From Actinacidiphila oryziradicis (lineage in GTDB: Bacteria; Actinomycetota; Actinomycetes; Streptomycetales; Streptomycetaceae), in assembly GCF_005047355.1 (NCBI RefSeq), contig NZ_SUMC01000077.1, positions 1 to 34,324 of the forward strand: DNA of 34,324 nucleotides, written 5' to 3'. The notes below the pieces were generated by a model. That model was not told where the DNA came from and searched no databases. It saw nothing but the letters and a program-made list of their open reading frames with translations. Shown here one piece after another: positions 14,703 through 22,424 of the stretch. Both the position numbers and the translations under genes were made by a program. Positions within the stretch are counted from its first letter, which is position 1, and the number at the start of each line of letters is the position of its first letter.

Positions 14703-14747
14703 TCGCGGCGGCCGGTGCCGCGTTGCCCGCATGACCGGCCGCCGCGA
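14703..14747. terminator. Bidirectional hairpin between lacI-type and GH43-like genes
   Basis: TCGCGGCGGCCGGT (14703-14716) pairs perfectly with ACCGGCCGCCGCGA (14734-14747) around a 17-nt loop. It lies between two convergent stop codons and can serve both. Confidence 0.65.
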
Positions 14748-14753
14748 GGTCGA

Positions 14754-16100
14754 TCAACCGCTGACCGTGCGCCCGAGGTTCCGGCGCTTGACGTAGACGC
14801 GGTTGCCCGACGGGCCCGTCCATTCCATCCGGACGATGCCGGGGACGGCCCCCTGAGCGACGCGTGAGGGGTCGGCCCAGTAGCCCTGGTTCGGGTTGCG
14901 GAAGAACGTGGACCACAGCTCTCCGCTGCGGTCCACGAAGAAGTTGTTGTGGCCCAGCCCCACACCTGCGGTCCACCGCACGGAGTACGGGCCTTCGAAG
15001 CGGTCCGCGACGGCGAGGACCGAGTCGTACTGGTACTGCGAGGTACCCGCTCCGAGCTTGTTGTAGGCGTACTGCGTGGTGCCGTCGGAACCGCTCCACT
15101 GCCGGTTCCACACGGCCTGGGAGAGGTAGTACTTGCCCCCGTGCTTGAAGACGTACACGCCCTCGCGGTACGGCTCGGGCGAGTAGGGCGCCTGCGGGAA
15201 CACCGGGAGGTTCGTGGTCGTGACGATGTCTTCCATGTCCGGCCGGAACTTGGCGTACAGGTCGTTGTGCAGCACGAGCCAGGCGTCGTCGTCCTCGGAG
15301 AAGAAGCTGCCGTCGATGTGGTAGTAGGCCCCCGGTTTGATGAACGCCGGTCCCCCGATGAAGGAGTCGCCGAAGGGCTCGTCGACATTGCCCTCGATGA
15401 GCCGGTAGGGACCCTCCAGCCCGCCCTCGCTCACGAGCATGAACGAGCCGACCTTCTGGGAGTGGTCGCCCATGCAGGCGACGATGTACCACTTCCCGTT
15501 GAAGCGGTGCACCTCCGGCGCCCAGACCTCGCCGCGCTTGCCGAACGTGTCGTCGTACCAGTACTCCTGCCAGGGTGCGACGATGGTTCGCCCGGTCGTG
15601 TTCTCGCCGACGAACTCGGGGGACCACACCTTGCCCTTCTCGGCGCCGGGCCGGATCCGGGTGGTGTCGATCAACTGCCACGGTCCCTTGAGGGAATGGG
15701 CGACCCACAGGAAGATGCCGTCGTTCCAGGGAGCGGCGATGTCGAGTCCGGGCGCGCGGGTGGTGCCCGTGGCGACGTAGACGGGGGCGCCTTGGTCCTG
15801 GAAGCAGTTGACGTAGAAGTCCCGCATCCACACCACACCGCGGTCCTTGTCACGGGGGCGCAGTTCGAGCGGAAGGATGAAGGAGTTGTCGTCACGGGGC
15901 CACAGGTCCAGCCGGGCGTCGGCGGTGCCGTAGGGCTGAAGGTCGGGCCAGTTCGGCGGGTAGCGTCGCATGGATGCCGCTGCTGCCGGCCCTGGCGCCG
16001 CGTGGGCGGCGCTCATCGGCAGGGTCGCAGCGGCTCCCAGGCCGACGGCACCGGCCAGCAGGGACCGCCGGCGCAGTCCGTCCTTCTCAAAGCCGGTCAT
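14754..16100 (-). CDS. Tat-secreted GH43-like glycoside hydrolase
   Basis: A 448-residue exported protein starting at ATG 16100, with GAAGGAG 9 nt upstream. The N-terminus is a twin-arginine signal: LRRRSLLAGAVGLGAAATLP, then AHA-AP as a likely cleavage site near residue 35. The body looks like a five-bladed propeller of clan GH-F/GH43: an Asp-rich start (YGTADARLDLWPRDD), the typical WAPEVHRFNGKWYIV, and EGVYVFKHGGKYYL, which resembles the EGP-type general-acid motif of GH43. The substrate is unknown. It overlaps the upstream regulator stub by 14 nt, so the two are coupled. A paralogue at 23671-24684 is broken, which suggests duplication followed by loss of one copy. The nearby sulfatase genes hint at a sulfated glycan. 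Confidence 0.75.
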   Translation of the reverse strand: MTGFEKDGLRRRSLLAGAVGLGAAATLPMSAAHAAPGPAAAASMRRYPPNWPDLQPYGTADARLDLWPRDDNSFILPLELRPRDKDRGVVWMRDFYVNCFQDQGAPVYVATGTTRAPGLDIAAPWNDGIFLWVAHSLKGPWQLIDTTRIRPGAEKGKVWSPEFVGENTTGRTIVAPWQEYWYDDTFGKRGEVWAPEVHRFNGKWYIVACMGDHSQKVGSFMLVSEGGLEGPYRLIEGNVDEPFGDSFIGGPAFIKPGAYYHIDGSFFSEDDDAWLVLHNDLYAKFRPDMEDIVTTTNLPVFPQAPYSPEPYREGVYVFKHGGKYYLSQAVWNRQWSGSDGTTQYAYNKLGAGTSQYQYDSVLAVADRFEGPYSVRWTAGVGLGHNNFFVDRSGELWSTFFRNPNQGYWADPSRVAQGAVPGIVRMEWTGPSGNRVYVKRRNLGRTVSG

Positions 16101-16401
16101 CAGTCACATCTCCTTCGTTGTGCGGGATGCGGGCGGAGCCGATCGCTCTTGCCGTCCCGGGGCTGAGGGTCAGTTCTTCCGTCGGCCGGCCCCGGCCGCG
16201 ATGAGTGCAGCCGGACCTGCTGACGACGACGGCACCGTCGTCGACGAGCCTCGCGACCGTGTCGTACAGGGTCGTCCTCGAGAATCCGGTGAGTTCCTGA
16301 AGCCCGCTCCGGCTGAGCGGGCCGTGTCGGCACAGCAGTTCCAGCAGCAGCACCTCGTGCTCCGATCCGCTACGTCTCGGAGGGCGGTACCGGGTTGGCA
16401 T
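16087..16401 (-). CDS. HTH-only protein, truncated ROK-family regulator
   Basis: A 104-residue protein (MPTRYRPPRRSGSEHEV...) with a MarR-like winged helix typical of ROK repressors: LLLELLCRHGPLSRSGLQEL, FSRTTLYDTVARLVDDG and the wing GRGRPTEEL. In the full ROK regulator at 16829 the same region leads into the sugar-binding domain (MGVDFGHRRVHVA). Here the protein leaves that path after TARAIG and ends 14 nt inside the GH43-like gene. ATG 16401 stands 7 nt from a -10-like AATGCT, so the transcript is probably leaderless; ATG 16413 lies inside the -10 element and is unlikely. It may still bind DNA, perhaps the palindrome at 16443-16459, without sugar control. A decayed remnant is the alternative. 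Confidence 0.55.
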   Translation of the reverse strand: MPTRYRPPRRSGSEHEVLLLELLCRHGPLSRSGLQELTGFSRTTLYDTVARLVDDGAVVVSRSGCTHRGRGRPTEELTLSPGTARAIGSARIPHNEGDVTDDRL

Positions 16402-16408
16402 GCCGCAC

Positions 16409-16438
16409 AGCATTCAAACGACCCGCTCATTAAGTCAA
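16409..16438 (-). promoter_or_regulatory. Promoter of the truncated ROK regulator/GH43 pair
   Basis: On the minus strand TTGACT (16438-16433) and AATGCT (16414-16409) are 18 bp apart, and 7 nt separate the -10 element from ATG 16401. The dead paralogous locus has TTGACG and CATGCT at the same 18-bp spacing (23520-23549). Confidence 0.6.
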
Positions 16439-16442
16439 CACA

Positions 16443-16459
16443 CCGGATAAATAATCCGG
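16443..16459. promoter_or_regulatory. Operator-like palindrome CCGGAT-N5-ATCCGG
   Basis: CCGGATAAATAATCCGG is palindromic except in its 5-bp AT-rich centre and lies 4 bp upstream of the -35 element. A 14-of-17 match occurs at 23499-23515, also 4 bp upstream of a -35 element. It is probably a regulator binding site for the GH43 loci. The remainder of 16460-16770 holds nothing I can identify. Confidence 0.6.
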
Positions 16460-16792
16460 ACGGCATCCCCGGGTCGACACGGCTGGCCGTACGGCATTTT
16501 CGCATGTCAGAGAGGTGGCCGAACGACTCACTCGCAATGTCACGATTGCATAACGCACGCTGCGTTCCCGGACAACCCAGACACCCACCTCGCATGCTCA
16601 CCGTCAGCCCGGCAGGCGTCGGGGGCGACGGCCGGCTGATCGCCTGGCGCGCCCCAATCACCGTCCTGGTGCCCTTCGTTGCTGTTCACAGCGTTGTCAG
16701 GGCCGGAGCAGCACGGGCCGGTACGACGGGCACCCCGCAGGCGGTCCGCGCCGCCGCGCGTGAAGGTTTTGCCATTCACTTCTGTCGGAGTA

Positions 16793-16821
16793 TTGACGGA
16801 ATCTCTCGGCCTTTCTACCTT
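16793..16821 (+). promoter_or_regulatory. Leaderless promoter of the ROK/sulfatase operon
   Basis: TTGACG (16793-16798), a 17-bp spacer and TACCTT (16816-16821) form a near-consensus vegetative promoter. The ATG at 16829 is 8 bases after the -10 element, so transcription should start at or next to the A of the start codon. Confidence 0.7.
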
Positions 16822-16828
16822 GACCTGC

Positions 16829-18094
16829 ATGCAGAAGCCCACAGGAGCGCACGCCCTGGTCAGGCGGACCCATGAGGACCGCGTGCTGCGCGCGCTCCAA
16901 GCGAACGGCGCCATGAGCCGCGGCGAGATCGCCCAGATCGTCGGCCTGTCCCGTACGACCCTCTCCGAGATCACCGGCAACCTCCTGCAGCGAGGCGCCA
17001 TCATCGTCGTGGACACCGACGCCGCCAGACGCGGGGGCAGCGGAAGGCCGGCCGAGCGACTAGCACTCGATCCGGCGTCGGCGCAGTTCATGGGGGTCGA
17101 CTTCGGGCACCGGAGGGTCCACGTCGCCATTGCCGATGCCTCTCACGAGATCATGGTCTCGGGCTCGGTCCGGTACGACGACACGGCGTCCTGGCAGACG
17201 CGCACCGAGCTCGCGCTCGCACTCGTCGACCGGCTGAGCTCCCAAGCCGGCGTCCGCCACGGGGCACTTCAGGGGATCGGCATCGGCGTCCCAGGCCCCT
17301 ACCCGGCGCCCGTGGGGGTGGCCCAGCCTCGCGCTACCCCGGGGGCGACGATCCTGCGCCCGGCTCCGGAAGGTGTCGATGTGGCCTTCGCCGAACGCTT
17401 CGACGCGCCCGTGATCGTCGACAACAACACCCGCCTGGCCGCCCTCGCCGAGGCGATCACCGGCGCCGACAGTGTCGCCGACCTGTTGTACGTACGCCTG
17501 GCGGACGGTGTGGGCGGCGGGCTCGTGATCGGCGGCCAGCTGGTCACCGGCTCCACCGGGCTGGCGGGCGAACTCGGGCATGTGACCGTCGAACCGGTGG
17601 GCCGTCCGTGCCGGTGCGGCAAGCGCGGCTGCCTGGAGACCGTGGCCTCGGTCCCCGGCATCCTCGCCACCTGCTGGGAGTTCGGTCTGCGCCTGAACGG
17701 CCCCGAGGCACTGGCGGATGCCGTGGCCCGCCAGCACCCCGTCGCGGAACGGGTGCTGCGGGGGGCGGCCGCGGCGCTGGGACGCGTGCTGGGAGCCGCG
17801 ACGATGACCCTGAACCCGGCGAAGGTGGTCATCGGCGGAGAGATCGCCCGGCTGTCACCCGTGCTGGTGGAGCAGGTGGCCGCCACACTCGCCGGCGAAC
17901 TCTTCCCGATCGCGGCGGCCGGTCCCGTCGTCGAGGCCGCCCGGCTCTCCGACGAGGACGGCGCCCTCGGCGCGCTCGCGGCCGTCTTCCACAACTCCCC
18001 CCTTCTGGCGAAGTACCCCGGAACCGCCGACGTGAAGGACCGTTCCGATGGATCCGACCCGACCCCAGAAAGAGCCGCCCATGTCCGTTCTTGA
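16829..18094 (+). CDS. ROK-family transcriptional regulator
   Basis: A 421-residue regulator with an N-terminal winged helix (AMSRGEIAQIVGLSRTTLSEI, wing GRPAERLA) and a full ROK domain from about residue 90 (MGVDFGHRRVHVAIAD). The ROK zinc motif is intact: GHVTVEPVGRPCRCGKRGCLE. ATG 16829 is chosen because it sits 7 nt from a good -10 element with no ribosome site, as for a leaderless message. The gene overlaps the permease gene by 47 nt, so it is the first cistron of the transporter-sulfatase operon and probably controls it. The effector should be a sugar or sugar derivative, judged from the family; its identity is not visible. Confidence 0.85.
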   Translation: MQKPTGAHALVRRTHEDRVLRALQANGAMSRGEIAQIVGLSRTTLSEITGNLLQRGAIIVVDTDAARRGGSGRPAERLALDPASAQFMGVDFGHRRVHVAIADASHEIMVSGSVRYDDTASWQTRTELALALVDRLSSQAGVRHGALQGIGIGVPGPYPAPVGVAQPRATPGATILRPAPEGVDVAFAERFDAPVIVDNNTRLAALAEAITGADSVADLLYVRLADGVGGGLVIGGQLVTGSTGLAGELGHVTVEPVGRPCRCGKRGCLETVASVPGILATCWEFGLRLNGPEALADAVARQHPVAERVLRGAAAALGRVLGAATMTLNPAKVVIGGEIARLSPVLVEQVAATLAGELFPIAAAGPVVEAARLSDEDGALGALAAVFHNSPLLAKYPGTADVKDRSDGSDPTPERAAHVRS

Positions 18095-18950
18095 CAAGCA
18101 GGGCGCCGACCAGCGCGACCCCGTACCCGGCAAGACGCGGGGCAGGCCGGCCGGCTCCGGTGCCGAGGACGGCCCCAAGAACGCCCGGGGCCGTGAGCCG
18201 GCGGCCCGCCGCGTGCTCTTCCTGGTCCTGAACGCCGTGTCCGTCCTGCTGGGCATCGGGCTGTGGTGGGTGCTGGCCGACGCGGGCTTCACGCTGCCGA
18301 CACCGCCGCAGGTCGTCTCCCGTGCCGGGACGCTGATCAGTAACGGGACGCTCGCCGGAGACATCCGCGCCAGCCTGACCCGGGTACTCATCGGCTTCGC
18401 GCTCGGCACCGCGGCCGCCGTGCCGGTCGGATTCCTGATGGGCTGGTACCACATCCTGCGGGGCCTGATCGAACCCTGGATCCAGTTCTTCCGCACCATC
18501 CCGCCGCTGGCGATCATCCCGCTGGCCGTGGTGATCATGGGGATCGACGAGACTCCGAAGATCTTCGTCATCTTCCTCGCCGCATTCCTGGCGTGCGTGG
18601 TTGCGACCTACCAGGGCGTGGTGAACGTCGACCGGACGCTGATCAACGCCGCCCGGGTCCTGGGTGCCAAGGACCTGACGATCTTCGCCCGCGTCGTGGT
18701 GCCGGCCTCCACCCCTTTCATCCTGGTCGGCATGCGGGTCGGCCTCGGCTCCGCCTGGGCCACCCTGGTCGCCGCGGAACTCATCGCCGCCCAGAAGGGC
18801 CTCGGTTACCGCATCCAGAACGCCCAGCTCTACTACGACCTCCCCACCATCTTCGTCGGACTCATCACCATCGGGATCCTCGGTCTGCTCATGGACCGTG
18901 CCCTCCTTCTCGCAGAACGCAGGCTCACCGGATGGCAGGAGCGCCGATGA
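18048..18950 (+). CDS. ABC transporter permease, TauC/SsuC type
   Basis: A 300-residue inner-membrane permease of the nitrate/sulfonate/taurine group. After a polar N-terminus, hydrophobic spans begin at VLFLVLNAVSVLLGIGLWWV. A conserved segment reads FFRTIPPLAIIPLAVVIMGI and the ATPase-docking loop lies near INAARVLGAKDLTIFARVVV. ATG 18048 has GAAGGA 8 nt upstream; ATG 18081 with AGAAAGAG is an alternative that would shorten the protein by 11 residues. It overlaps the ROK gene upstream and the ATPase gene downstream (ATGA). The sulfatase in the same operon suggests import of a sulfonate or sulfate ester. Confidence 0.85.
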   Translation: MDPTRPQKEPPMSVLDKQGADQRDPVPGKTRGRPAGSGAEDGPKNARGREPAARRVLFLVLNAVSVLLGIGLWWVLADAGFTLPTPPQVVSRAGTLISNGTLAGDIRASLTRVLIGFALGTAAAVPVGFLMGWYHILRGLIEPWIQFFRTIPPLAIIPLAVVIMGIDETPKIFVIFLAAFLACVVATYQGVVNVDRTLINAARVLGAKDLTIFARVVVPASTPFILVGMRVGLGSAWATLVAAELIAAQKGLGYRIQNAQLYYDLPTIFVGLITIGILGLLMDRALLLAERRLTGWQERR

Positions 18951-19759
18951 CCACCACGACGGCCAAGATCTCCGTACAGGACGTCACCAAGACCTTCGAC
19001 CTGGGCCGCGAGACCTTCACCGCCCTGGACAACGTCTCACTCGACATCGCGGACCACGAGTTCGTCACCGTCGTCGGCCCCTCGGGCTGCGGCAAGAGCA
19101 CCCTCATGAACATCCTCGCAGGGCTGGAGACACCCACCTCGGGCCGTGCCCTGGTGGACGGTGCTCCGGTCTCCCGGCCGGGGCCCGAACGAGGCGTGAT
19201 CTTCCAGCAGTACGCCCTCTTCCCATGGCTGACGGTACGTCAGAACGTGGAGTTCGGCCTCCGGACCACCGGCGTGCCCAAGCGTGAACGACGAAGCCGG
19301 GCTGAGTACTTCATCGAGTTGGTGGGGCTGGAGCGCTTCGCGGACGCACTCCCCAAGACACTGTCCGGGGGCATGCGGCAGCGCTGCGCCATCGCCCGTG
19401 CCTACGCCGTCGACCCCTCCATCCTGCTGATGGACGAACCGTTCGGCGCCCTCGACGCGCTGACCCGGGTCAAGCTCCAGGAACAGCTGCTACACACCTG
19501 GAGCCGGGACAAGCGCACCGTGCTGTTCATCACCCACGACGTCGACGAGGCCGTGTTCCTGGCCAATCGCGTGATCGTCATGGCGGCCCGCCCCGGGCGC
19601 GTCTACGACGTCATCGACGTCGACCCCGCCACCGAGCGCAACGAGGACTTCCGCCTCAGCTCCCAGTTCGCGGAGCTGCGCAACCGGGTGTGGCACTCCG
19701 TCTACCACCAGGAAGGCCGCACCGCGCTCCCTTCCACCTCCGCATCGGCAGGCTCATGA
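18947..19759 (+). CDS. ABC transporter ATPase, TauB/SsuB type
   Basis: A 270-residue ATPase that powers the import system. Walker A is GPSGCGKST (residues 44-52), the Q-loop lies in IFQQYALFPW, the signature is LSGGMRQR, Walker B is LLMDEPFGALDA and the switch His is in ITHDVDEA. QQYALFPWLTVRQNV is typical of the nitrate/sulfonate ATPase group. ATG 18947 overlaps the permease stop by 4 nt. Its own stop overlaps a possible ATG (19756) of the binding-protein gene. Confidence 0.92.
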   Translation: MTTTTAKISVQDVTKTFDLGRETFTALDNVSLDIADHEFVTVVGPSGCGKSTLMNILAGLETPTSGRALVDGAPVSRPGPERGVIFQQYALFPWLTVRQNVEFGLRTTGVPKRERRSRAEYFIELVGLERFADALPKTLSGGMRQRCAIARAYAVDPSILLMDEPFGALDALTRVKLQEQLLHTWSRDKRTVLFITHDVDEAVFLANRVIVMAARPGRVYDVIDVDPATERNEDFRLSSQFAELRNRVWHSVYHQEGRTALPSTSASAGS

Positions 19760-19779
19760 CCTGGAAGGGACCCCTCAAC

Positions 19780-20781
19780 GTGTCGACCTCCCTCACTCGC
19801 AGACATTTCTCCGCCGCCCTGGCCGGCCTGGTCGCGGCCGCCCTGCTCACCGCGTGCGGCAACGGGTCCTCCGCCGGAGGGTCCGGTAACACTGTGCGCT
19901 TCGGCTACATCGGCGACTTCAACGGCGCGAGCCTGATCGCCATCGCGGACGCCGAGGGCCTGTGGAAGAAGCACGGCCTGAAAGCGGACACCAAGGTCTT
20001 CACCAACGGCCCGCTGCAGATCCAGGCCCTCGATACCGGCGACCTAGACTTCGGTTACATAGGCCCGGGCGCCATGTGGCTGCCCGCCTCGGGCCAGGCG
20101 AAGGTCGTCGCGATCAACACTCTCGGCGACGCCGACCGGGTTATCGCCCAGCCGGGCATCACCTCGATGCAGCAGCTCAAGGGAAAGACCGTGGCCGTTC
20201 CCGAGGGCACCTCCGGCGACATGATCCTCACGCTCGCACTGAAGAAGGCGGGCATGTCCAAGAGCGACGTGAAGCTCGTCCCCATGGACCCGTCGACGAT
20301 CGTGGCCGCCTTCTCCTCCAAGAAGGTCGACGCGGCGGGCTTCTGGTACCCCGCGACCGCCACGATCAAGAAGCAGGTGCCCGATCTGGTCGAGCTCGCC
20401 AAGGACAGCGACTTCGCGGACACCGTCTCCTTCCCGACCGCGTTCGTGGCCGGCAACAAACTGGTGGCCGACCACCCGGACAAGGTCAAGAAGGTCCTCG
20501 CGGTCCTGCGCGACGCCATCGCGTTCCGGTCCGCACACACCGACGAGGCCATCAGCATCACGGCCAAGAAACTCGGCATCCCGGTGGACCAGGTCAAGGC
20601 AGACGCCGGCAACAACAAGTTGCTGGACCTCAACGAACTCGACACGCTGACGAAGAACGGCACCATCGACAAGTGGCTGAAGGGCATGGACGACTATTTC
20701 GTCGGCGCCGGCAAGCTCAAGCAGCCCGTGGACCCGAAGACCTACTACACCGGCGACCTCTTCACGGGGGCCGGTCAGTGA
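19780..20781 (+). CDS. ABC transporter binding lipoprotein, TauA/SsuA (NMT1) type
   Basis: A 333-residue solute-binding protein starting at GTG 19780, with GGAAGGGA 9 nt upstream. An in-frame ATG at 19756 overlaps the ATPase stop and would add 8 residues. The N-terminus has both a twin-arginine pair (SLTRRHFSAAL) and a lipobox (LLTAC), so it is probably a Tat-exported lipoprotein. The mature protein has the NMT1/TauA pattern: VRFGYIGDFNGASLIAIAD, GDLDFGYIGPGAMWL and GKTVAVPEGTSGDMIL. Such proteins bind sulfonates, nitrate or thiamine precursors. With a sulfatase next in the operon (GTGA overlap), a sulfated or sulfonated ligand is the reasonable guess. Confidence 0.88.
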   Translation: MSTSLTRRHFSAALAGLVAAALLTACGNGSSAGGSGNTVRFGYIGDFNGASLIAIADAEGLWKKHGLKADTKVFTNGPLQIQALDTGDLDFGYIGPGAMWLPASGQAKVVAINTLGDADRVIAQPGITSMQQLKGKTVAVPEGTSGDMILTLALKKAGMSKSDVKLVPMDPSTIVAAFSSKKVDAAGFWYPATATIKKQVPDLVELAKDSDFADTVSFPTAFVAGNKLVADHPDKVKKVLAVLRDAIAFRSAHTDEAISITAKKLGIPVDQVKADAGNNKLLDLNELDTLTKNGTIDKWLKGMDDYFVGAGKLKQPVDPKTYYTGDLFTGAGQ

Positions 20782-22283
20782 CAGCGGCCACCTCCAGGAA
20801 GAACATCCTCTTTCTCATGACCGACCAGCACCGGACGGACACCCTCGGTGCCTACGGCAACCCCATGGGGCACACCCCCGCGCTCGACGAACTCGCCGCC
20901 ACCGGCACCCGCTTCGACCGCTGGTACACCCCCACGGCGATCTGCACCCCGGCCCGGGCCAGCCTGCTGACCGGTCAGGCGCCCTTCCGGCACAAGGTGC
21001 TGGCCAACCACGAGCGCAACGTCGGATACCTGGAGGACCTGCCGCAGGACCAGTTCACCTTCTCCCGGGCGCTGCGGGACTGCGGCTACAACTGCGGCCT
21101 GTTCGGCAAATGGCACGCCGGGAACCTGCGGACGGCCGCCGACTACGGCTTCGACGGCCCCGACCTGCCCGGCTGGCACAACCCGGTGGACAACCCCGAC
21201 TACCTCGCCTACCTCGCGGAGCGCGGACTGCCGCCGTACAAGATCAGCGACCGCGTGCGCGGCACGCTGCCCAACGGCGGCCCGGGCAACCTGCTGGCCG
21301 CCAGGCTGCACCAGCCGGTCGAGGCGACCTTCGAGCACTACCTGGCCACTCGCGCCATCGAGCGACTCGAAGCGTACGCAGCCGACTTCCGGCAGCAGGA
21401 GCAGCCGTTCTTCCTCGCGCTGCACTTCTTCGGACCGCACTTGCCGTACATCCTCCCGAACGAGTACTTCGACCTGGTCGACCCAGCGGATGTGGAGCTG
21501 CCGCGGTCCATCGCGGAGACCTTCGAGGGCAAACCCCCGGTCCAGCGCAACTACAGCGCACACTGGACCTTCGACACCATGCCGATCGAGACGACCCGCA
21601 AGCTCATCGCGGTCTACTGGGGCTACGTGGCGCTGATCGACATGCAGATCGGCCGGGTCATGGAAGCCATGGAACGGCTCGGGCTGGTGGACGACACCGC
21701 CGTGTTCTTCACCTGCGACCACGGCGAGTTCACCGGCTCGCACCGGCTGCACGACAAGGGTCCGGCGATGTACGAGGACACCTACCGCACGCCGGGGCTG
21801 CTCCGCGTCCCGGGCGCTCCCGGCGGCCTCGTGCGCTCGGAGTTCGTCAGCCTGCTCGACTGCACCGCGACCATCCTCGAACTCGCGGGCATCGACCCGA
21901 AGCCGGCGGTCGACTCCCGCAGCCTTCTGCCGCTCGTGCGCGGCGAGGACGTGGACTGGAGCGAGGACATCGTCTGCGAGTTCCACGGGCACCACTTCCC
22001 CTACCCGCAGCGCATGCTGCGGGAGGACCGGTACAAGCTCGTGGTCAACCCGGATTCGGTCAACGAGCTGTACGACCTGCGGACCGACCCGGACGAACTG
22101 CAGAACGTCTACGGCCATCCCGAGCAGGCGGAGGTCCGCTCGCGGATGATGCGCCGGCTCTACACCGTCCTGCGCGAGCGCGGCGACAACTTCTACCACT
22201 GGATGACGTCGATGTACGACGTCGGCGAGGTGGGTCACGACCCGACCCTGAGCGGGCTGGACGAATCCACCTACCAGAAGTAG
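20778..22283 (+). CDS. Type I sulfatase (formylglycine-dependent)
   Basis: A 501-residue cytoplasmic sulfatase with no signal peptide. GTG 20778 overlaps the preceding stop (GTGA). The activation motif is CTPARASLLTG, with Cys56 to be converted to formylglycine. Metal ligands are visible as NILFLMTDQHRTD near the N-terminus and FFTCDHGEFTGSHRLHDKG in the middle. The C-terminal subdomain contains RMLREDRYKLVVNPDSVNELYDL, typical of the arylsulfatase/choline-sulfatase clan. The maturase gene lies 141 bp downstream. It hydrolyses a sulfate ester, presumably brought in by the adjacent importer, releasing sulfate and a carbon compound. The exact substrate cannot be read from the sequence. Confidence 0.92.
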   Translation: MTAATSRKNILFLMTDQHRTDTLGAYGNPMGHTPALDELAATGTRFDRWYTPTAICTPARASLLTGQAPFRHKVLANHERNVGYLEDLPQDQFTFSRALRDCGYNCGLFGKWHAGNLRTAADYGFDGPDLPGWHNPVDNPDYLAYLAERGLPPYKISDRVRGTLPNGGPGNLLAARLHQPVEATFEHYLATRAIERLEAYAADFRQQEQPFFLALHFFGPHLPYILPNEYFDLVDPADVELPRSIAETFEGKPPVQRNYSAHWTFDTMPIETTRKLIAVYWGYVALIDMQIGRVMEAMERLGLVDDTAVFFTCDHGEFTGSHRLHDKGPAMYEDTYRTPGLLRVPGAPGGLVRSEFVSLLDCTATILELAGIDPKPAVDSRSLLPLVRGEDVDWSEDIVCEFHGHHFPYPQRMLREDRYKLVVNPDSVNELYDLRTDPDELQNVYGHPEQAEVRSRMMRRLYTVLRERGDNFYHWMTSMYDVGEVGHDPTLSGLDESTYQK

Positions 22284-22424
22284 CAGTTGCGGCGGCATGG
22301 TGCGGACCTCTGATCGTCGGACCGGCGGGGTCCGGCCGCGGCGGCTCGCACGGCCGTACGCCGGTGGCCCGTGGACCGGCCACCGGCCACCGGCCGTCGG
22401 TACCCGATTCGAGGAGATCGACTC

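Noticed and set aside
14541..14732. Minus-strand 63-codon frame between the LacI-type and GH43-like genes
   Set aside because: It overlaps the inferred bidirectional terminator, has no ribosome site and no known domain.
16772..16788. Third copy of the CCGGAT-N5-ATCCGG palindrome before the full ROK gene
   Set aside because: At the equivalent position relative to the -35 element only 7 of 17 bases match and there is no dyad.
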